DNA of 64,000 nucleotides from contig JAJLRJ010000013.1 in assembly GCA_024195265.1 (NCBI GenBank), positions 10,713,332-10,777,331 on the forward strand. Direction: 5' to 3'. The DNA is from Dendrophyllia cribrosa (taxonomy: Eukaryota > Cnidaria > Anthozoa > Scleractinia > Dendrophylliidae). The position numbers were made by a program, and so were the translations under genes. Shown one piece after another: positions 12,056 through 25,591 of this stretch (the stretch's first letter is position 1; each line of letters starts with the position of its first letter). The notes beneath the pieces are model-generated. The model did not search any database. It worked only from the letters and a program-made list of their open reading frames with translations, and was not told the origin of the DNA.

Positions 12056-12646
12056 GCACGACGTTTTTTTGCGTTCGTCAAAAATCATTACGTTTAATAT
12101 AAAAAAATATCGAACCGTGTCAGTGTGAAAACATAAGCTTACCGCAATATTGCGTTACGTGTTAGCATTTCAATTCACGAGTTCGCTCTTAGGAACCTGT
12201 GATTGAGGCTAATTCTTGCTTGCCTGAATACGGTATGTGTTAACTTTCTACCAAACTACTGAAGGGAACATCATTCCTTTTAGATAACGTACACTATACG
12301 ACTCAAAACAGATTGTCTGGTAACGATAACAACATAGCATAGCCCATAGGCAGCTGGAACTTTTGAATGCATGTCTAAATCCTCTTCATCGATTCGTTTA
12401 ATTACAAATTCATTTGTTTCAAATTGAACCTAGCACTGAATATGATTTAAAACGAGGAATTGATGGCTGTAACGATGTAACAGAAACTGAACAGCGCTTT
12501 GTAGTAATACTGAAAGGTTGTACCGAAAATTTGGTTAAAAAAAAAACCCGTTTCGCTTCCGAAGTGCATAAAACTTTACGTGTATGTACATGTAGCAGTA
12601 CCGCAGCCAGAAACGGTTTTTGTTTGTCGAGGCCAATAATTGCTAC

Positions 12647-14340
12647 ACGAAACTACCGCGATTCTGAACAAAATAAAGGGGAAATTAGCAATAAAAACGT
12701 AAAAAAAGGTCTTAGCGTTCAAAGTTATTTATCAATTAAAGAAATAAAAACAAGCATGAATTGAATAAATTAAAGAGTAGTTCAGAGTAAAAATGTTGTC
12801 CTTGCCTTTGTAATACTTGATTTACGGGTTTCTTTTCTCTGCTTTAAGGATCACTAATACTGGTCAATTTTAGTTCAAAAACGTTTGTTTCTTTTCATCA
12901 TAGCTACTCGGGCTAGTTAAAACCGATATAGAAAGCAATTTTTTTGTATCGGACACAGTAGTTACCTTCAATCCTGTTTCGATTCCCTTCGACAAGACGA
13001 TGTTGAACGCTGCATGTTATCCTTAATCACAATACCTGAACATTTCTTTGCGCGTAGTTATTATTGAAGCGTGTTTTGGAGCACTTATGACAACTAAACG
13101 ACAGTTTAATGACAATAGTGCTGTGAAAGCGACATTTATGAAAATAAATGCAAGAAACGTACTTATAGGGTCTTAAACAACCAAACAAAAGAACACACCT
13201 ACCGCAAAGTGAAACATTTGATTTTTTTCGGCTTGCAGCGGCTGTAATTCTCCTTATTATTCTTTTTTAACATAGGAATCATGATATAAACCATTGAAAG
13301 TGTTTTCTGCGTTTTGCCGCCTAAAACACATCGCGTGTCACACAGCAGTCGAGAGACTGTTTCGCCTAAAAAGGTTCAGTCACACACTTGAAGTTCTTTT
13401 AGCATTTACTTGTATCTAGCAAAAAGCCTCTATTATTTTACAATAGCAGCGGCGACCGTATTTTAAGGGCGTTCAAAGAGTATTCCAAAAAAACATGGGC
13501 GATTCCAAGCAAACATTCGGAGAGCTAATCTGTTCCAACTGTGAAAATCTAACCTTGCAGTTAAGCATGCGTTCTAACGCGAAACAGGACTGATGTCAGT
13601 CTTCACCCGATCAGGAGCGTTTTAATGGTTTAAGTGCTTCTTTATGCACGAAACTGCCGCATTTCTGAACAAAATAAATGGGAAATTAGCAATAAAAGGT
13701 CTTAGTGTTCAAAGTTATGTTTATCAATTAAAGGAAAAAAAACAAACATAAATGAATTAAAGAGTAGTCCAGAGCTAAAAATGTTGTTCTTGCCTTTGTA
13801 ATAATTGATTTACGAGTTTCTGTTCTCTGCTTTAGGGATCGCTAATTAATACTAGTCTATTTTAGTTAAAAAAAGTTTCTTTTTATCCATCATAGCTACT
13901 CGGGCTAGTTTAAACCGTTATAGAAAGCTTTTTTTTTTCGAACACAGTAGGTACCTTCAATCCTGTTTCGATTCCCTTCGATCGACAAGGTGATGCAGAA
14001 CGCTGTTATCCTTAATCACAATGCCTAAACATTTCAATTTCTACGCGCGCAGTTGTTATTGAAGCGTGTTTTGGAGCACTTACAAGTTTAATGACAACTA
14101 AACGACAGTTCAATGACGATAGTGCTGTGAAAACTCGTTTATGAAAATAAATGCAAGAAATGCACTTACAGGGTTTTAAATAACCACACAAAAGAGTACA
14201 CAGACCACAAAAGGGAAACATTTGATTTTTCGGCTTGGAGCGGCTAATAGTAACGGCCGTTTTTCTAAGGAAGTTTAAAGAAATATTCCATAAAAAACAT
14301 GGGCGGTTCCAAGCAAAAATTTGGATAGCTAATCCGTTCC
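12647..14340. repeat. Tandemly duplicated ~1-kb repeat block
   Basis: The sequence from 12647 (ACGAAACTACCGCGATTCTG) recurs from 13649 with scattered substitutions and indels, for example GCCTTTGTAATA, CATAGCTACTCGGGCTAGTT and CAATCCTGTTTCGATTCCC in both. The 3' part (14265-14880) occurs again at 22735-23350. No frame is conserved between copies, so this is non-coding repeat DNA. Confidence 0.6.
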
Positions 14341-16215
14341 AACCGTGAAAATCTACCCTTGCAGTAAAGTATGTGTTCTAACGCGAAACAGGACTTTATG
14401 CAATTGATCCAATTTGCGCCTTATCAAGCCTTTCGTCTTTACCCGATCAGGCGCGTTTTCGTGGTTAAGTGCTTCTATATGCGTCCTCATTGCAAAAACA
14501 AAACCTCGTAGAATCTGTTTAATGACCATCGCTGTCGCAAAAGCGAGTGAAAAACTTACCAGTTGCCGGTTAGTTTTGTTTTCGCCTAAAAGAGTCGGTT
14601 AAAGTTGCTGTTGCTCGGACTGGTAAATTTGATGAAATACTGTATTTAAAAAGCTGCTTGAGAGAAAGCACTTGTTGCGTAGGCTATTATGCTCCGTTCG
14701 GTTTTGTAGACGCGTGTTTTTCATTGGATGATTTAATACTGTTGGTCAAAGTCCAAATAACCAATATCATACAAGAAGTCTACAGCATCAATTTTACCTG
14801 CTGAACACCAATATTATATCTGACCCATACCTCCATGCATATTTTATTACCTAACCGCTGTGCAGAATTTTAATATATATAGTTCAGTAGGCTTAGCCTA
14901 ACAGCGGCGCCCTCTGAAGACCCTCTGAACAAGCTTAACTAAGATGAAACTTAACTAATAGGTGAAAGGTCAGAAGCACAAGAATTAAGATTAATATTGA
15001 CGACCGGGCTATTTTTCAATTTTAGCAATTGAAAGAAATCAAAACGAGTGAATTTTTTCTCCAAAACTAGCGAGAACACAAAGAAAAGGTCAATCACAGA
15101 TTGATATCAACATAAATTCCCATCGAAAAATGTATTTTGTTTTACCTTTAAGTCCCTCCACTGTTGGAAATTCTTTAAATCTCCGCTTCTACAGTTCTGA
15201 AACCCGAAGTGACAAACATCTCCCGGGCGAAGCAAGATTTTATCCCTGAAAGCTCTTCTTTTTCCACTATAGCGGCTTCTGAGTATCCCTGTCTTGAGTA
15301 GCAAACCGCGAAAAAATACAGGAAAATAACGACTTTAATTTAAACGGTTTCCTCCGCTTAGTAAACACAGGAAAACATCAAAGTACCTTTCCTGCTCAGC
15401 GCGTACGGCGGCGGGCACATGGATGGACGCGCCGCGAAACATTCCGCTAGCCATGACCATGAAAAATGACGGACATAGGTTCTATGAGTATGGGGCTGCG
15501 CAGCCGGGCCTTCGGTCCGGCGAGTGCTCCGCTATGAGTATGGTGCTCCGCCGGGCCTTCGGCCCGCGCGCTCCGCTAAAAAGGTACCGAGTACAATTTA
15601 AAATTATTGAAATAAAAAACCTTACAGTGCGGCGAGCCTTACCGTGGGGTGAGGCTAACGATTTTCTTCATAATTGCAAGAAATATTGCTCATACCTGAA
15701 GATTGTCAAAAAGAAAAAAGAAAAACCTTTGAATGCAGAGGTCCACACGACGCAGAAATTAAACTGGCTGGTAGTTGCCGGATCTTCCTTGTGAAAGATC
15801 TCGTGCCAGGCGTCACTTGAATGTGAAAATACAAAACTGAATGCAAGGCTGGCACTACGGCAAAGGGCAGATTTATTAATGGCCAATATTTCGACTAATA
15901 GTATTAGTCTTCCTCAGGGCCAGGGCTGTACTGAAAGAAAATATTGTAACGGCTCCTAAAATTTGAAAATTACATGGTTATAAATGATTGGCTAATACAT
16001 GACATGTAGACAGCGCACTTGTAAACATAAGATAAAAATAATATATGACATATATAGTGTATGATACAAAATGAGTTCAGCGTTCGTTCCTTCGGTTAAT
16101 GCCTTCTGGTGACAAAGTGTTCCCTCTATGAATTAAAAAGGCCTCGCGTGCTTTTCGACGGGAAGCATTGATGGTAGGCTGCAGTTCAAGCGGGATGAGT
16201 CTCATGTCTGCGGAA
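14341..16215. other. Repeat-derived stretch without genes
   Basis: 14341-14880 is the left copy of a repeat found again at 22810-23350. At 15592-15655 and 23367-23430 a shared segment (CAATTTAAAATTATTGAAATAA) ends each copy, and related segments (11275, 22140) begin them. This is compatible with two dispersed copies of one element with short direct terminal similarity. Two GC-rich hairpins lie at 15483-15577. Confidence 0.45.
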
Positions 16216-16826
16216 CCCTATTCGGCCTGGGCTTTTTTTGAGTTCCTGAGCCTGGGGGGGGTGGGGGCGGGGGCACATTGTGCCCCCCTTCGTAACTTCA
16301 AGAACATTAAGGCTATGACAATGAAACCAAGAGGGTACATAGTACGTCCAAAACTTTCTCCTTTGTGGTCCGTACAATGGAGCGATGACGTCATATGACG
16401 TAGTTATTAGGTAATTAGTTATACGGCCGCCATCTTGGATCCGCCATCTTGGATTTCTGAATTTTTTTTAAAACCTCTTAAAAACCGTCCAAATTGACGC
16501 AAAATTAATCAAAACCAATAAATAAACGCTAAATGAGGTAAAAATACTAAAGTTATACCAATAAACATTGTTTTTCTTCATTCAAAGGGATAAATATGCA
16601 AATTTCCTAAAACATGGCTGTCAAAATCTTGTTGTCATGGAAACGTCAAGTCACGTGATCAAAAAATTGTCATATGAAATTGTTGCAAGATAAATTTTAG
16701 GAAAAGTCACAAAGTTTGATGGCGTTTGAATACATATTAAATAAGTTATGAATGTTGAAAGTTAGCGCGGGCACTTTGTGCCCCCCCCCCCCCCCCCCCC
16801 CCCACCCCCCCGCAGGCCGAATAGGG
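16216..16826. mobile_element. TTAA-type MITE, copy 1 (degraded ends)
   Basis: It begins CCCTATTCGGCCTGGGC and ends GGCCGAATAGGG, the same termini as the copies at 21111, 23643 and 52482. The interior carries GATGACGTCATATGACGTAG, CCGCCATCTTGGAT repeats and a poly-C run near the 3' end. Flanking TTAA is no longer intact here. Confidence 0.75.
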
Positions 16827-16865
16827 TTGGAGACGTGTCCTGTGTTTGAGTAATTTGTGTAAGTA

Positions 16866-17166
16866 AAGGCCCGTTTACACGGGTGATTTTTTGTGCAATT
16901 TTTGTCGCACTTGTCGATGCAATTTTTGTCGCGCGCAAGTTGCATTTTCAAATCGCATGTGCAAACGGGCGGCAATTTCAGTGCGATTTGGGAGCGATTT
17001 ATCGCGCGATGTCGCAGAGGTATCGTACGTGTTCGAAACCTAATGCAACTTGGCGGCAATGTTTGGGAAATCACAGCAAATCAAAGCAAGTTTACACATG
17101 CGACAAAAGTTGCATTGAAGAGCGCGACAAAAATCGTATCAAAAATCACCTGTGTAATTAGGCCTT
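16866..17166. mobile_element. Small MITE with AAGGCCCGTTTACAC ends
   Basis: The left end AAGGCCCGTTTACACGGGTG and right end CACCTGTGTAATTAGGCCTT are inverted, and the subterminal CGACAAAAATTGCA-type repeats are inverted too. About 300 bp, non-coding. The ends resemble widespread invertebrate hAT-type MITEs. Confidence 0.6.
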
Positions 17167-17528
17167 AAAAATATCTTTTCATTGTTTATGCCAGTGATTC
17201 TGTAAAATTTTATGCGTTTATACGTCGTATACGTGTTCGCTGTACTGTGAGAACAATGTCCAATATTTTATTGACTATTGCATGGTTTATCGCGGTCTTG
17301 GATGGACGTACGGAGACAACTGAAAACGCGATTCCATGCTTTCTGACCAAGCTACACCCCTATAAATTAAAATACGGAAAAGAAAACCAATCTTACCTAA
17401 ATCAGATTATAAACATTGCGAAAAATAAAAAATTATTTGACATCAAATCGGATTTTCCCCGTGGTGCATGGAAGTCACACTCGCGGATTCGCGTGGGGAT
17501 CGCGCGTAAAACGCTGGAGGGCAATAGA

Positions 17529-17690
17529 CCAATTCCGATATATTAAAATTCATACTTGGCTCCGAGGCTTAGGGGAATAAAACAAAACAAATTAATTATT
17601 CATCCCTGAACCTCGATGTGATTTCTTTTGTTTTATTCCCCTAAGCCTTGGAGCCAAGTATGAATTTTAATATATCGGAATTGGTCTATT
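17529..17690. repeat. Palindrome with ~60-bp arms
   Basis: CCAATTCCGATATATTAAAA and downstream sequence is repeated as its complement at 17640-17690 around a short spacer. Confidence 0.7.
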
Positions 17691-20600
17691 GGGAGATAGC
17701 ACTCAAAGTCTTCAAAATTGGAATTTGAGACAGCAAGAGTTCGCTGTATTTCTGATAAACCACTTCTCGCCCAAACAAAATAAAGATAACTCCACTGCAA
17801 ATTGTCTTGGAACCACGTCCACAACAGTACTATACATCCACTTTCACAAAGTAAAGTTTACTTCTGACAAAAATTAATGGAGAGGTGAAGTGGATGGGGG
17901 GGAGTGGGGGGGGGGGGGGGGGGGGTGGGGGACGAAAGGCCTGAGGGTCTTTTGTTACTCAGTCGCATAGCAGTTACACCGACCCACAGCTCAAAACCCA
18001 ATACTAACCAGTGCCAGTTCCCATATATTTTGTTTTAGGAAGACAGGGGACTGAGTACAAGTTCAATGGAAGCGACTGGGAACGACAAATTTCGAGTCCA
18101 TTTTGGCCATACAACTCAATCTTTCCAGTTAGACCAGAAATTCCATCTCTTCCTCCCTCGTCGCTAAAATTTTGCTATACACCCTTCCCCGAGATTCGTG
18201 AGGTACTGCGAGCAACGTTTTTCTATATGAATATTTGAATATGATCACGCGATTTAATGAATATTGCATTTTGATCAATTCCCACGACCCCTTAGGTCAC
18301 TGTATAATTTTAAAAGTAGTGAAACTCGTTAATATTCATAGTCGAGATACAAAGCTGATCATGAATTCCGAGAAGGTATTTCTTCACTGTGTCTGTGGTC
18401 CAGCGGACAGCTAGGTGATATTAAAAAATAGACGAATAGACGTTTGGAAAATGATAACGTTTCGATCATAACCAGTAAATAACTACGTTTTTGGCCCTCG
18501 ACAAAGTAGAGAGATAGTCTAGTTGTGGACCGCTATTAGTGTTCGATAAAGTTTTTTCATCTTCTGCGATTGATCAGTTAATATGCATCGTTTGATCAGG
18601 ACTTAATACTCTAGCGCCCGCTATTGATACGATTTGCAGTCCATTTGAATAGTGTATAACCTTACGGTCCTTACGAATATACTGGGCGTTCTTATAAGGG
18701 AATTGGGGAGTTGATGGAATTATACATATAAGTAGCATTCCCTCATACTGACCGCACAGGTTATAACTTTGGCCAGTAACAAAACGACCGTACAAGTATC
18801 GAGTAGCATGTGTCTGTGTTGCCTTCAGATATACCGACAGCTACGAACACTTCCATAATACGCGCGGACACCACTCTATTGCTAACAGTTTGCTTGGTCC
18901 CAAGGAAACCAATTTGATATAAAAGTATTAAAGCGCTATAAAAATGGCGATTCCTACTGAGCACTGAAACGCACGACAAAAGCTCAACAAACTTAAATAA
19001 TTATCAACGACATAGCAACATACAGCAGTAAAAAACTATCGATAAACTAAAATAGTGAAAATGTATTCAAATAAAGAGAGTATGATCACTCTGTCGGTTG
19101 TCTTCGATTAGGTAATATGCAATCCATCTTACCTTTAGTCGCTTTCAATTGGAGATGACTGTTCACAACGAGAAGCATAAAGAAACTAATTCACCTTAAG
19201 TCATGCTCTTGCTTATGAAGGCAAGTAGCATAACGAAGCATGTTGGACTTTGGCAAATTAATTATCTTTCTGTCAACAAAGTAAAACTATTGTCAAATAA
19301 ATTAGCAATTGTCTTTTTCCTTTTGCATCAGTGGGAACACTATTAATAACCTATAACAATCTGGGGTACTAAAAATAGACGTTAAAAAGAAAGCCGAATT
19401 CTATAAGGTCAGGCTCTCAATTATATATTCCGCGAAGCTGACTGTTTCGCGCCTGGTTTTGCATCGTGTATTTTTCATGGTTATACAGTTTATGTCAGTT
19501 TCGTATCAATTTATAAGAAAGGACAAGAAACTCATGAGATCTAACTAAATGATATCATTTTATGATTTGGAGATGATCGCGCGATTTAATTAATGAATTC
19601 CTATGACCTCTGAGATCACAGTAAGTTTAAAAGTAGTCGAACTCGGTGATATTAATAGTCGATATACAAAGCTGAATTTTCTAGATGGTATTTCTTCATT
19701 GTGTCTATGGTCTAGTGGACAGCCGAGATGGCCCGGTTTGCCGTGATGACTTTCATCCCTGTATAACATAGGCGAGCCAGCCCGGGCGGCTGAAAGTTGT
19801 TGTTTTGAAAATGGCGCAAAGCGTAGAATGTTTTAATTAAGGATGTTTTTAAGCATTTTAGCTCATTTACTTCGTGCTTACACACTCTTGTGTACCTCTT
19901 TATCATTTAAAGAGAAAAAGGACAATTTACAGGTGAGCAGCTTTGCTCTGAGGCATTTTTTTTGCTAAACGCGATTACAGGGAAAATTTTCAGCCCGGTT
20001 AGCCGGGATCTCGGCATCGAGATACCAGGATCCTGGCTAACCGGGCTGCCCCGGCTGTCATGTAATCGCAAAGTTGATTTGAGATCTCGGCAAACCAGGC
20101 CAGCCCGGTTCATATAATCGGACCCCTAGCCGTTTGGAGCATGATATGCACGTTTCGATCAGAACCAGTAAATATCTACTTAAGTTGTTTGGGCCTCGAG
20201 ATACATTGACCACTATTAGCGTTCGATAAAGTTTTTCCTCCCTCTGCGATTGATCATTTATGCAGCATTTGCGCCCGTTTTTCTCGAATGGATCGCTAAA
20301 CATTACACATTGCATTTGTTTGCGAAACATAGCAAAGACACTTTCACCGGATGGATCGACGCACAAGTGACCAATAGATGCGTATCAAGTTAATTGGAGC
20401 CTAAGAATGGCGATAAAACGTCGATAAATTCATTGCTTAAGCGCGAAAGATACGCAGTAAGGAACATGTCATTAATTATCAGGAGGAGGGGGGGGGGGGG
20501 GGGGTGGTTGGAAAATCAGAGGGGGGGGGGTAAAGTAAAATCAAAGCAAGGATAGGGGGCCTCAAAGTAAAATAAGTCCCTCATGAGGAGGGGGGTGGGG

Positions 20601-21110
20601 GCTTAACATTTTATTTCAAGTGTTTATAGTTCTCACTGAAAGGCTTGATGATCTGTTATGTGGCTGAACTGCAATTTCAATCTGTTGCAATACGATTATC
20701 AATTCTTCTCTATCTCTATAATATAGAGATGAATATTGTGATAAAGCGTTTCTGGCTTTTTATATTTGAATTGTCAACAACATTTAAACAGTAGAATATA
20801 GTTATACACCAGTGCAAATATTTTGCCTTGGTGAAAATATTTTGCTCCAGTTCAAATATTTTGCACTGGTTCAAAAACAAATTTGAACTAGTGCAGACAA
20901 AACTGCACCAAAATCATAATCTCACTGCAACATAGACAATCATATTGCAACAAATGGAAGTTTGGAGAAGTTGCTCTAAAGGCAAGAAAAGGGGCTAGTG
21001 AAAGAAACACCCTTCTAGAAATTTCCTGGAAAGAGGAGATTGAAGTTGAATCTTTGACGTCGAAACAGTTGAAGGGTCCTGAAGATGTACCTCAACCAGC
21101 ATGCTCTTAA
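17691..21110. other. Gene-free stretch with duplicated repeat block
   Basis: Blocks at about 18230-18620 and 19555-20280 are related (shared CGCGATTTAAT, TACAAAGCTGA, GTTCGATAAAGTTTTT). A further repeat rich in CAGCCCGG/CCGGGCTG (about 19730-20135) is inserted in the second copy. Poly-G tracts lie near 17905-17925 and 20486-20530. No gene is supported. Confidence 0.5.
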
Positions 21111-21169
21111 CCCTATTTTGCCTGGGCTTTTATAGAGTTCCTGAGCTGGGGGGGAGCACATTGTGCTTC

Positions 21170-21202
<33 letters not shown>

Positions 21203-21707
21203 GTAACTTCAAGGACATTAAGGCTATGACAATGAAACCTAGAGGGTACATAGCAAGTCCAAAACTGTCTCCTTTTGCGGTCCGCACAATGGAACGATGA
21301 CGTCATATGACGTAGTTATTAGGTAATTAGTTATACGACCGCCATCTTGGATCTGCCATCTTGGATTTCTGAAATTTTTTAAAACCTCTTAAAAACCGTC
21401 CGTCCAAATTGACCCAAAATTAATCGAAACCAATAAATAAACGCTAAATGACGTAAAAATATAAAAGTTATACCAATAAACATTGTTTTTCTTCATTCAA
21501 AGGTACAAATATGAAAAATTTCAAAAAACATGGCTGTCAAAATCTTGTTGCCAAGTCACGTGATCAATAAATTGTCATATGAAATTGTTGCCAGATAAAT
21601 TTAAGGAAAAGTCACAAAGTTTGATGGCGTTTGAATACATATTAGAGAAGTTATGTATGTTGAAAGTTAGCGCCCCCCCCCCCCCCCCCCCCCCAGGCTG
21701 AATAGGG
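21111..21707. mobile_element. TTAA-type MITE, copy 2
   Basis: It is flanked by TTAA on both sides (21107-21110 and 21708-21711) and begins CCCTATTTTGCC, ending GGCTGAATAGGG. TTAA duplication with CCCT termini fits piggyBac-type (or Kolobok) mobilisation. There are long poly-C runs internally at both ends. Confidence 0.8.
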
Positions 21708-21711
21708 TTAA

Positions 21712-23642
21712 GATCAGTGGAGGTAAAGTGGTACTGGTTGCACGAGTTCTCCAGTACACTCGTGGTTTTGCATATTTTTGCCAATGAAAGACTACACTTT
21801 TCGACTGCTGCTGCTTTCGCATTTCTATCTTAATTGAGATAAAAAAAAACTGTTCCTTTTATAGAAAATTAGAAAGTTTTATGAACAAATTGATATAAAA
21901 TTCACTGCTAGTTGACGCGAATTAAATATTTTATAGCGCCACGAAAATTGCCCAATTTTAAATTTTCGAGACGTTGCGACGGGCCCTGGCGGGGCAAAAT
22001 ATTCAACGGCTCCATGCACGGGCAGAAAATCCTTTACACCAAACCAAACCTGTTTCTGTTCTAGCCTCGGTAAAGTCTTTCAGTTGCTGGAGTTTCAGGC
22101 AAAATTATATTTCGCGCGAAATTGACTGAGTGGACACTGAGTGCAATTTAAAATTATTGAGAAAAATGCCCTTAGTAGTGCAACGCGCCTTACCGTGAGT
22201 ATTCAAAAATCTTTTTACAAGGTTTATTTGTTTAGTATTGTAACTAACTTTACACTCCTGTGATAAACACGAAACGACATGATTATATTTGATCTTGCTT
22301 AGCTTTGCGAAGAGGCGTGCCCGTCAATTGAATTCACGCTCTCTGATTGGCTAATTTCTAATATGTATAGATAGGCTGAGCCTAACAGCGTTGCTCTTTG
22401 AACAGAAAGCCGATGATAAACTTAACTGAGGTGAAAGGTCGGAAGCACAAGAATATATAAAATTGACGACCGGGCTATTTTTTATTTTTAGCAATTCTCA
22501 AAAACAGACTTACGCGACCGTTTGCACAGTACATTTAGACCGTACAAAAGTTCACAAAAACAACTTTTTCTCCATCTAGAATAACTAGTACGACTAATTT
22601 CCAAATACACCTGCTGCTTATAAAAAATTGTCCGATAAACTGATTTGGAAATCAAAATTGCAAAAAATACACAAACATATTTGCATAAGACCACGCGAGT
22701 GAAGTTTAGAACTATAAAATCCAAGTCTTGTTTTTCTAAGGAAGTTAAAAGAAATATTCCATAAAAAAACATGGGCGGTTCCAAGCAAAAATTTGGATAG
22801 CTAATCCGTTCCAACCGTGAAAATTTAACCTTGCAGTAAAGCACGTGTTCTAACGGGAAACAAGAGTTTATGCATTTGATCCAATTTGTGCCTTATCAAG
22901 CCTTTCGTCTTTACCCGATCAGGCGCGTTTTCGTGGTTAAGTGCTTCTATATGCGTCCTCATTGCAAAAACAAAAACTCGTAGAATCTGTTTAATGACCA
23001 TCGCTGTCGCAAAAGCGAGTGAAAAACTTACCAGTTGCCGGTTAGTTTTGTTTTCGCCTAAAAGAGTCGGTTAAAGTTGCTGTTGCTCGGACTGGTATTT
23101 GGAATTTGTTGAAATTCTAGTAATGTATTTGAAAAGCTTCTTGAGAGAAAGCACTTGTTGCGTAGGCTATTATGCTCCGTTCGGTTTTGTAGAAGTGTAT
23201 GTTTTTCATTGGATGATTTAATACTGTTGGTCAAAGTCCAAATAACCAATAGCAAACAGGGTAGATTACAGCATCAATTTTATCTGCTGAACACCAATAT
23301 TATATCTGACCCATACCTCCATGCATATTTTATTACCTAACCGCTGTGCAGAATTTTAAAAAGGTACCGAGTACAATTTAAAATTATTGAAATAAAAAAC
23401 CTTACAGTGCGGCGAGTCTTACCGTGGGATTAGGCTAACGATTTTCTTAATAATTGCAAGAAATCTTGCTCATACCTGAAGATTGTCGCTTTAAGGTGTA
23501 GCTTTCTGGAGACGTGTCCTGTGTTTGAGAAATTTATGTAGGTACAAGAAATTCCGAAAAGACTGTTCAGCTGTCGATCTATGTAAACAAAGAGATTTTG
23601 GGGATAAACCGTCCGTAAAATATTTTTTCAATGGTAACTTAA
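21712..23642. other. Second dispersed copy of the 11-15 kb repeat family
   Basis: 22135-23480 is related to pieces at 11270-11480, 14265-14880 and 15580-15690 in the same order. Open frames in it are short and not conserved. No gene is supported. Confidence 0.45.
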
Positions 23643-24191
23643 CCCTATTCAGCCTGGGCTTTTTTTGAGTTTCCCCCCCTTCGTAACTTCAACAACATTA
23701 AGGCTATGACAATGAAACCTAGAGGGTACATAGTACGTCCCAAACTGTCTCCTTTGCGGTCCGCACAATGGAACGATGACGTCATATGACGTAGTTATTA
23801 GGTAATTAGTTATGCGGCCGCCATCTTGGATCCGCCATCTTGGATTTCTGAATTTTTTAAAACCTCTTAAAAACCGTCCAAATTCACCCAAAATTAATGA
23901 AAACCAATAAATAAACGCTAAATGATGTAAAAATATAAAAGTTATACCAATAAACATTGTTTTTCTTCATTCAAAGGTATAAATATGCAAATTTCAAAAA
24001 ACATGGCTGTCAAAATCTTATTGCCATGGAAACATCAAGTCACGTGATCAAAAAATTGTCATATGAAATTGTTGCCAGATAAATTTTAGGAAAAGTCACA
24101 AAGTTTGATGGCGTTTGAATACATATTAAAGAAGTTATGAATGTTGAAAGTTAGCGCGGGCACTTTGTGCCCCCCCTCAGGCCGAATAGTG
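23643..24191. mobile_element. TTAA-type MITE, copy 3
   Basis: TTAA lies on both sides (23639-23642, 24192-24195), with CCCTATTCAGCC at the left end and GCCGAATAGTG at the right end. The copy is otherwise complete except for a shortened terminal homopolymer. Confidence 0.8.
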
Positions 24192-24795
24192 TTAAGATTT
24201 CGTCTAGCTGTCTCATTGGGAAATGTATTTTATTACTATTAAAATTGCAGTAAATAATGTAACCCAGATATTCCTCAGAAATTAATTTTAAAAGGTGTTA
24301 CTGAAAAAATAACGTTTTTTTAAGCCAGTTGTTTTCCCATACTTTCAAAACATTTTCTCTGCTAAGATGAAAGAGTCATTTCTTCCATAGCTCGCAATTA
24401 GTTAGACATATAACATTTTGATATCATAGTGGACCTACCATTCAGTGCGCCTAAAAACGACCAAATAAGACAAAAAAGGCGTGGATAAAATAAAATACAA
24501 AAACATTAATCTTACCGAAAATTATGATAGTATGCAATATTGACTTCTTGTTTTGAAAGGTATTGACAGCATATAATATAATGTTTGCACTTTAATTTGA
24601 ATTTCCACTTAACGACTTTAAAAAATACTATTAACAAAATATTCCCAGAGAAGCACTGTTTAACGAAAAGGGCAAAGCGATAAATTACCAACAGGTTCAA
24701 AACAGAATAGTTTTAACGTCGAGTGACAGCCAGGTAAATTATGTGATATTTGGCAACGATTCATAATAACACAATGCGATTTTAATATTCCTTAT

Positions 24796-25026
24796 CCGAC
24801 GACCTCCGCTGGAACGAACATGTTAAAAACATCTCGAATAAAGCCAATAAAACTCTTGGTTTTCTTAAGCGGAATTTAATTCATGGTCCACCTAGGACCA
24901 AGGAAGCGCGGCATACAAGGTCTGAGTACGCCCAACTCTGGAATATTGTTCATCTGTGCAAGTGTGGGACCCATATACAGCAAAAAACATTAACACGATT
25001 GAGATGATTCAAAGGAGCTTGCTTCC
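24796..25026 (+). pseudogene. LINE reverse-transcriptase 3' fragment
   Basis: A short open frame reads SDDLRWNEHVKNIS then NKANKTLGFLKRNL, a motif block typical of the region after the reverse transcriptase in CR1/L2-like non-LTR elements. It then degrades (in-frame stop near 25001). Only this fragment remains. It is cut at its 3' side by the reversed MITE beginning at 25027. Confidence 0.6.
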
Positions 25027-25330
25027 AATGTTTATTGGTATAACCTTTACATTTTTACGTCATTTAGCGTTAATTTATTGGTTTTGATTAATTTTGAGTC
25101 AATTTGGACGGTTTTTGAGAGGTTTTGAAAAATTTCATAAATCCAAGATGGCGGCCGTTTAACTAATTGCCTAATAACTACGTCATATAACGTCATCGTT
25201 CCATTGTGCGGACCGCATAGGAGACAGTTTTGGACGTACTATGTACCCACTAGGTTTCATTGTCATAGCCTTAATGTTTCCCCCCCCCCCCCCAGCTCAG
25301 GAACTCTAAAAAAGCCCAGGAAAAATAGGG
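25027..25330. mobile_element. TTAA-type MITE, copy 4 (inverted, half length)
   Basis: This is the reverse complement of the left half of the family: it starts within the GTTATACCAATAAACATT block and ends AAAAATAGGG at 25330. The other half is missing, replaced by the LINE fragment. Confidence 0.75.
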
Positions 25331-25399
25331 TCAATGCAATACATTGTTATCGAAATCCTCCATAAAATCATATTTTTTCAGTTATATCTTTAACCGTAG

Positions 25400-25591
25400 T
25401 AATAGGCCATTTGCACGATGACTTCATATGACTACAACTACCAGAATCCTTCAGTTTTTTGTTTTGTAGTGCAAATTAGGGCTTTGTTATTTAAACCGCA
25501 CTGGGATTACAAAATTTAAATAAGAAAGGAAAAACGAAATGAATTCTGGTAGTTGTAGTCAAATGACGTCATCGTGCAAATGGCCTATTAG
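25400..25591. repeat. Palindromic MITE with AATAGGCCATTTGCACGATGA arms
   Basis: The left arm (25400-25452, AATAGGCCATTTGCACGATG) is repeated as its complement at 25537-25591. It includes a shared internal ACTACAACTACCAGAAT. Non-coding. Confidence 0.75.

Larger units (their letters stand above)
9784..12646. other. Region upstream of the lipase gene, no coding exon seen
   Basis: It contains a perfect-looking 189-bp palindrome (10608-10796), an ATCGAA-repeat tract (10834-10965), a poly-G tract (about 11180-11207), and at 11270-11480 a repeat shared with 22135-22350. A tRNA-like A-box fragment lies near 12013-12055. No gene is supported. Confidence 0.5.

Noticed and set aside
12414..12764. 116-codon open frame on the plus strand
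   Set aside because: It lies partly in a block duplicated at 13649, where the frame is not preserved.
15423..15794. 123-codon open frame on the plus strand
   Set aside because: It crosses the GC hairpins and a repeat shared with 23367; no protein-like pattern.
17247..17546. 99-codon open frame with signal-like N-terminus
   Set aside because: The C-terminal part runs into a palindrome and no homology pattern or splice context supports it.
22488..22844. 118-codon open frame on the minus strand
   Set aside because: It lies in a dispersed repeat copy and is not open in the copy at 14265.
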